Positions 5,833 through 6,998 of a stretch of 6,998 nucleotides of DNA are shown here, piece after piece. The notes below the pieces were generated by a model, which did no database searches, had not been told where the DNA came from, and saw nothing but the letters and a program-made list of their open reading frames with translations. The stretch is from NCBI GenBank assembly GCA_003558175.1, contig PWMO01000119.1, positions 1-6,998 of the forward strand, given 5' to 3'. The translations under genes were made by a program, and so were the position numbers. The stretch is from Spirochaetaceae bacterium. GTDB lineage: Bacteria > Spirochaetota > Spirochaetia > DSM-27196 > PWMO01. The stretch's first letter is position 1. Each line of letters opens with the position of its first letter.

Positions 5833-6998
5833 ATGAATGGAAGAGACCGTCAGCCAACCGCACACCGGTCCATCGCGCATTCGGTGAGCGGAGCCCTTTC
5901 TGAAGAGACCTCGAGACAGGCGCTGTCGGATCTGGGAGTCTTCGAGCGCAGCTTTAACGGTGTGACCGGATTCTCCAGTTCTCTGTGGAAGTCCTGGGGT
6001 TACTCCGACAGCGATCATCACGCCGGTCTCTGGCTCTACCGCATCCACCCGAAAGATGTCGACCGTGTCGCGCGTGCGTATATCAGCGTGCTCGGCGGAG
6101 CGAGCTCGCGCTTCTGCGAGGAGTACCGTGTTCGAGTAGGCGCCGGCAGCTACCGCTGGATACTCAGCAGCGGCCAGGTCATTGAACGCGACAGTGACGG
6201 GCGGCCGCTCCGCTACCTCGGATCGGAAATGGACGTGACCGACCGGAAGCACTCCCAGGACGAGCTCGCCCGCGCCAAGGCCACTGCGGAGCGTGTGGCC
6301 CAGGAAGCGGAAACCCTGCGGGAGGCCGGCGCGATTGTCGCATCGAGCCTCGAGATAGACCGCATCGTTGCTCTGGTTCTGGATCAGACCATCAAGGTCG
6401 TACCCTACGACACCGCCTCGGTCCACCTGCTGCGCGGCGACGGGCTGGAGACTATCGGAGGCCACGGATGGGCCAACACCGGGCACGTGACCGGCACCCG
6501 GCTCCCCGTTCCCGGAGAAAACCCTCACAGCGAGGTGCTCGCGCGGCGGCTGCCGTTGCGGCTCGCGGATGTCAGGGAATCCTACCCCGCGTTCCGCTCG
6601 ATCGCTGAAGGAGTGGTGCGCTCCTGGATTGGAGTTCCGCTGATCGCGCACGGCGAGGTTCTCGGGTTGCTCACGTTGCACAAACGTCAGCGCGGTTTCT
6701 TTGACGAAACCCACATGCGACTGGCCGCTTCATTTGCCGATCATGTGGCCGTCGCGCTGCACAACGCGCAGCTGTACGAACGCACCCATCGTCTCGCCAT
6801 GACCGACCCGCTTACCGGGCTGGGGAACCGTCGACGCGCCCACGCCCGACTGGTCCGTGAGCTGGAGCGGTCGCGCCAGGTGAGGGACCGCTCGACATGC
6901 CTCGCCGTGCTCGGCGTCGACGACCTCACGACCTCCGGCGCCGAGCGAGGCCACGCCGCTGGCGATGTGCTGCTCGCCGACCTCGCGGGGTTCTGGCG
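5833..6998 (+). CDS. PAS-GAF-GGDEF signalling protein, 5' part
   Basis: The frame is open from the ATG at 5833 to the window edge (388 codons), with a TGA just upstream at 5824-5826. A PAS_3-type domain spans ~36-137, with WKSWGYSD (52-59), HPKDVDRVARAY (72-83), EYRVRVGAGSYRWI (97-110) and the exit motif GSEMDVTDRK (130-139). A short coiled coil (~141-165) precedes a GAF domain (~167-312) containing SWIGVPLIAHGEVLGLLTLH (264-283). A GGDEF domain begins at 321 with LAMTDPLTGLGNRRR (321-335). GGDEF domains make cyclic di-GMP, but the first catalytic strand here reads GVDDLTT (361-367) where active enzymes have a form like DIDHFKQ, and N of the usual ND pair is G369. Only D378 of GHAAGD is kept, so activity is doubtful. 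The GGDEF signature itself and any EAL domain lie beyond the window. The start lacks a clear ribosome site; a GTG at 5884 is the alternative. The gene is divergent from the REC-kinase gene. Confidence 0.88.
   Translation, partial: MNGRDRQPTAHRSIAHSVSGALSEETSRQALSDLGVFERSFNGVTGFSSSLWKSWGYSDSDHHAGLWLYRIHPKDVDRVARAYISVLGGASSRFCEEYRVRVGAGSYRWILSSGQVIERDSDGRPLRYLGSEMDVTDRKHSQDELARAKATAERVAQEAETLREAGAIVASSLEIDRIVALVLDQTIKVVPYDTASVHLLRGDGLETIGGHGWANTGHVTGTRLPVPGENPHSEVLARRLPLRLADVRESYPAFRSIAEGVVRSWIGVPLIAHGEVLGLLTLHKRQRGFFDETHMRLAASFADHVAVALHNAQLYERTHRLAMTDPLTGLGNRRRAHARLVRELERSRQVRDRSTCLAVLGVDDLTTSGAERGHAAGDVLLADLAGFW

Noticed and set aside
5794..6714. Open frame of 306 codons on the minus strand
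   Set aside because: It lies opposite the PAS and GAF domains of the plus-strand signalling gene. It has no recognisable domain and its upstream end has no promoter or ribosome site.

Overview
The window is GC-rich bacterial chromosomal DNA holding four complete protein genes and two genes cut by the window edges. I see no tRNA, rRNA, CRISPR array, insertion sequence, prophage gene or attachment site. The gene set (MgtE with CBS domains, a PF04339/COG3146 FemAB-like acyltransferase, a receiver-kinase hybrid and a PAS-GAF-GGDEF protein) fits a free-living, probably Gram-negative bacterium. The FemAB-like family is mostly proteobacterial, so a proteobacterium is my best guess, but nothing here fixes the taxon.

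Layout: bases 1-342 (+) are the 3' end of a YncE-like beta-propeller gene. It meets mgtE (1714 to 350, -) tail to tail across 7 bases. Upstream of mgtE on the same strand, after a 137-base gap with its own candidate promoter, lies an M29-family metallo-aminopeptidase (3096 to 1852, -). A 191-base divergent intergenic region (3097-3287) separates it from a FemAB-like protein (3288-4568, +). That region holds a sigma70-like promoter, two short dyads and three tandem 19-base repeats. The FemAB-like gene meets a REC-histidine kinase gene (5735 to 4578, -) tail to tail across 9 bases. A 97-base divergent region then leads to a PAS-GAF-GGDEF gene (5833 onward, +) that runs off the right edge.

Functional reading: the left and middle genes look like independent housekeeping or accessory functions (Mg2+ uptake, peptide turnover, acyl transfer). 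The two right-hand genes may form a divergent signalling pair. Both carry unusual catalytic positions: the kinase H-box has Gly where an acidic residue normally follows the His, and the visible part of the GGDEF domain lacks the first metal-binding Asp and the guanine-binding Asn.

I found no clear undescribed multi-gene system. The most unusual non-coding signal is the tandem repeat in the leader of the aminopeptidase gene, where the two positions that vary between units change in a base-pair-preserving way across the unit junctions.
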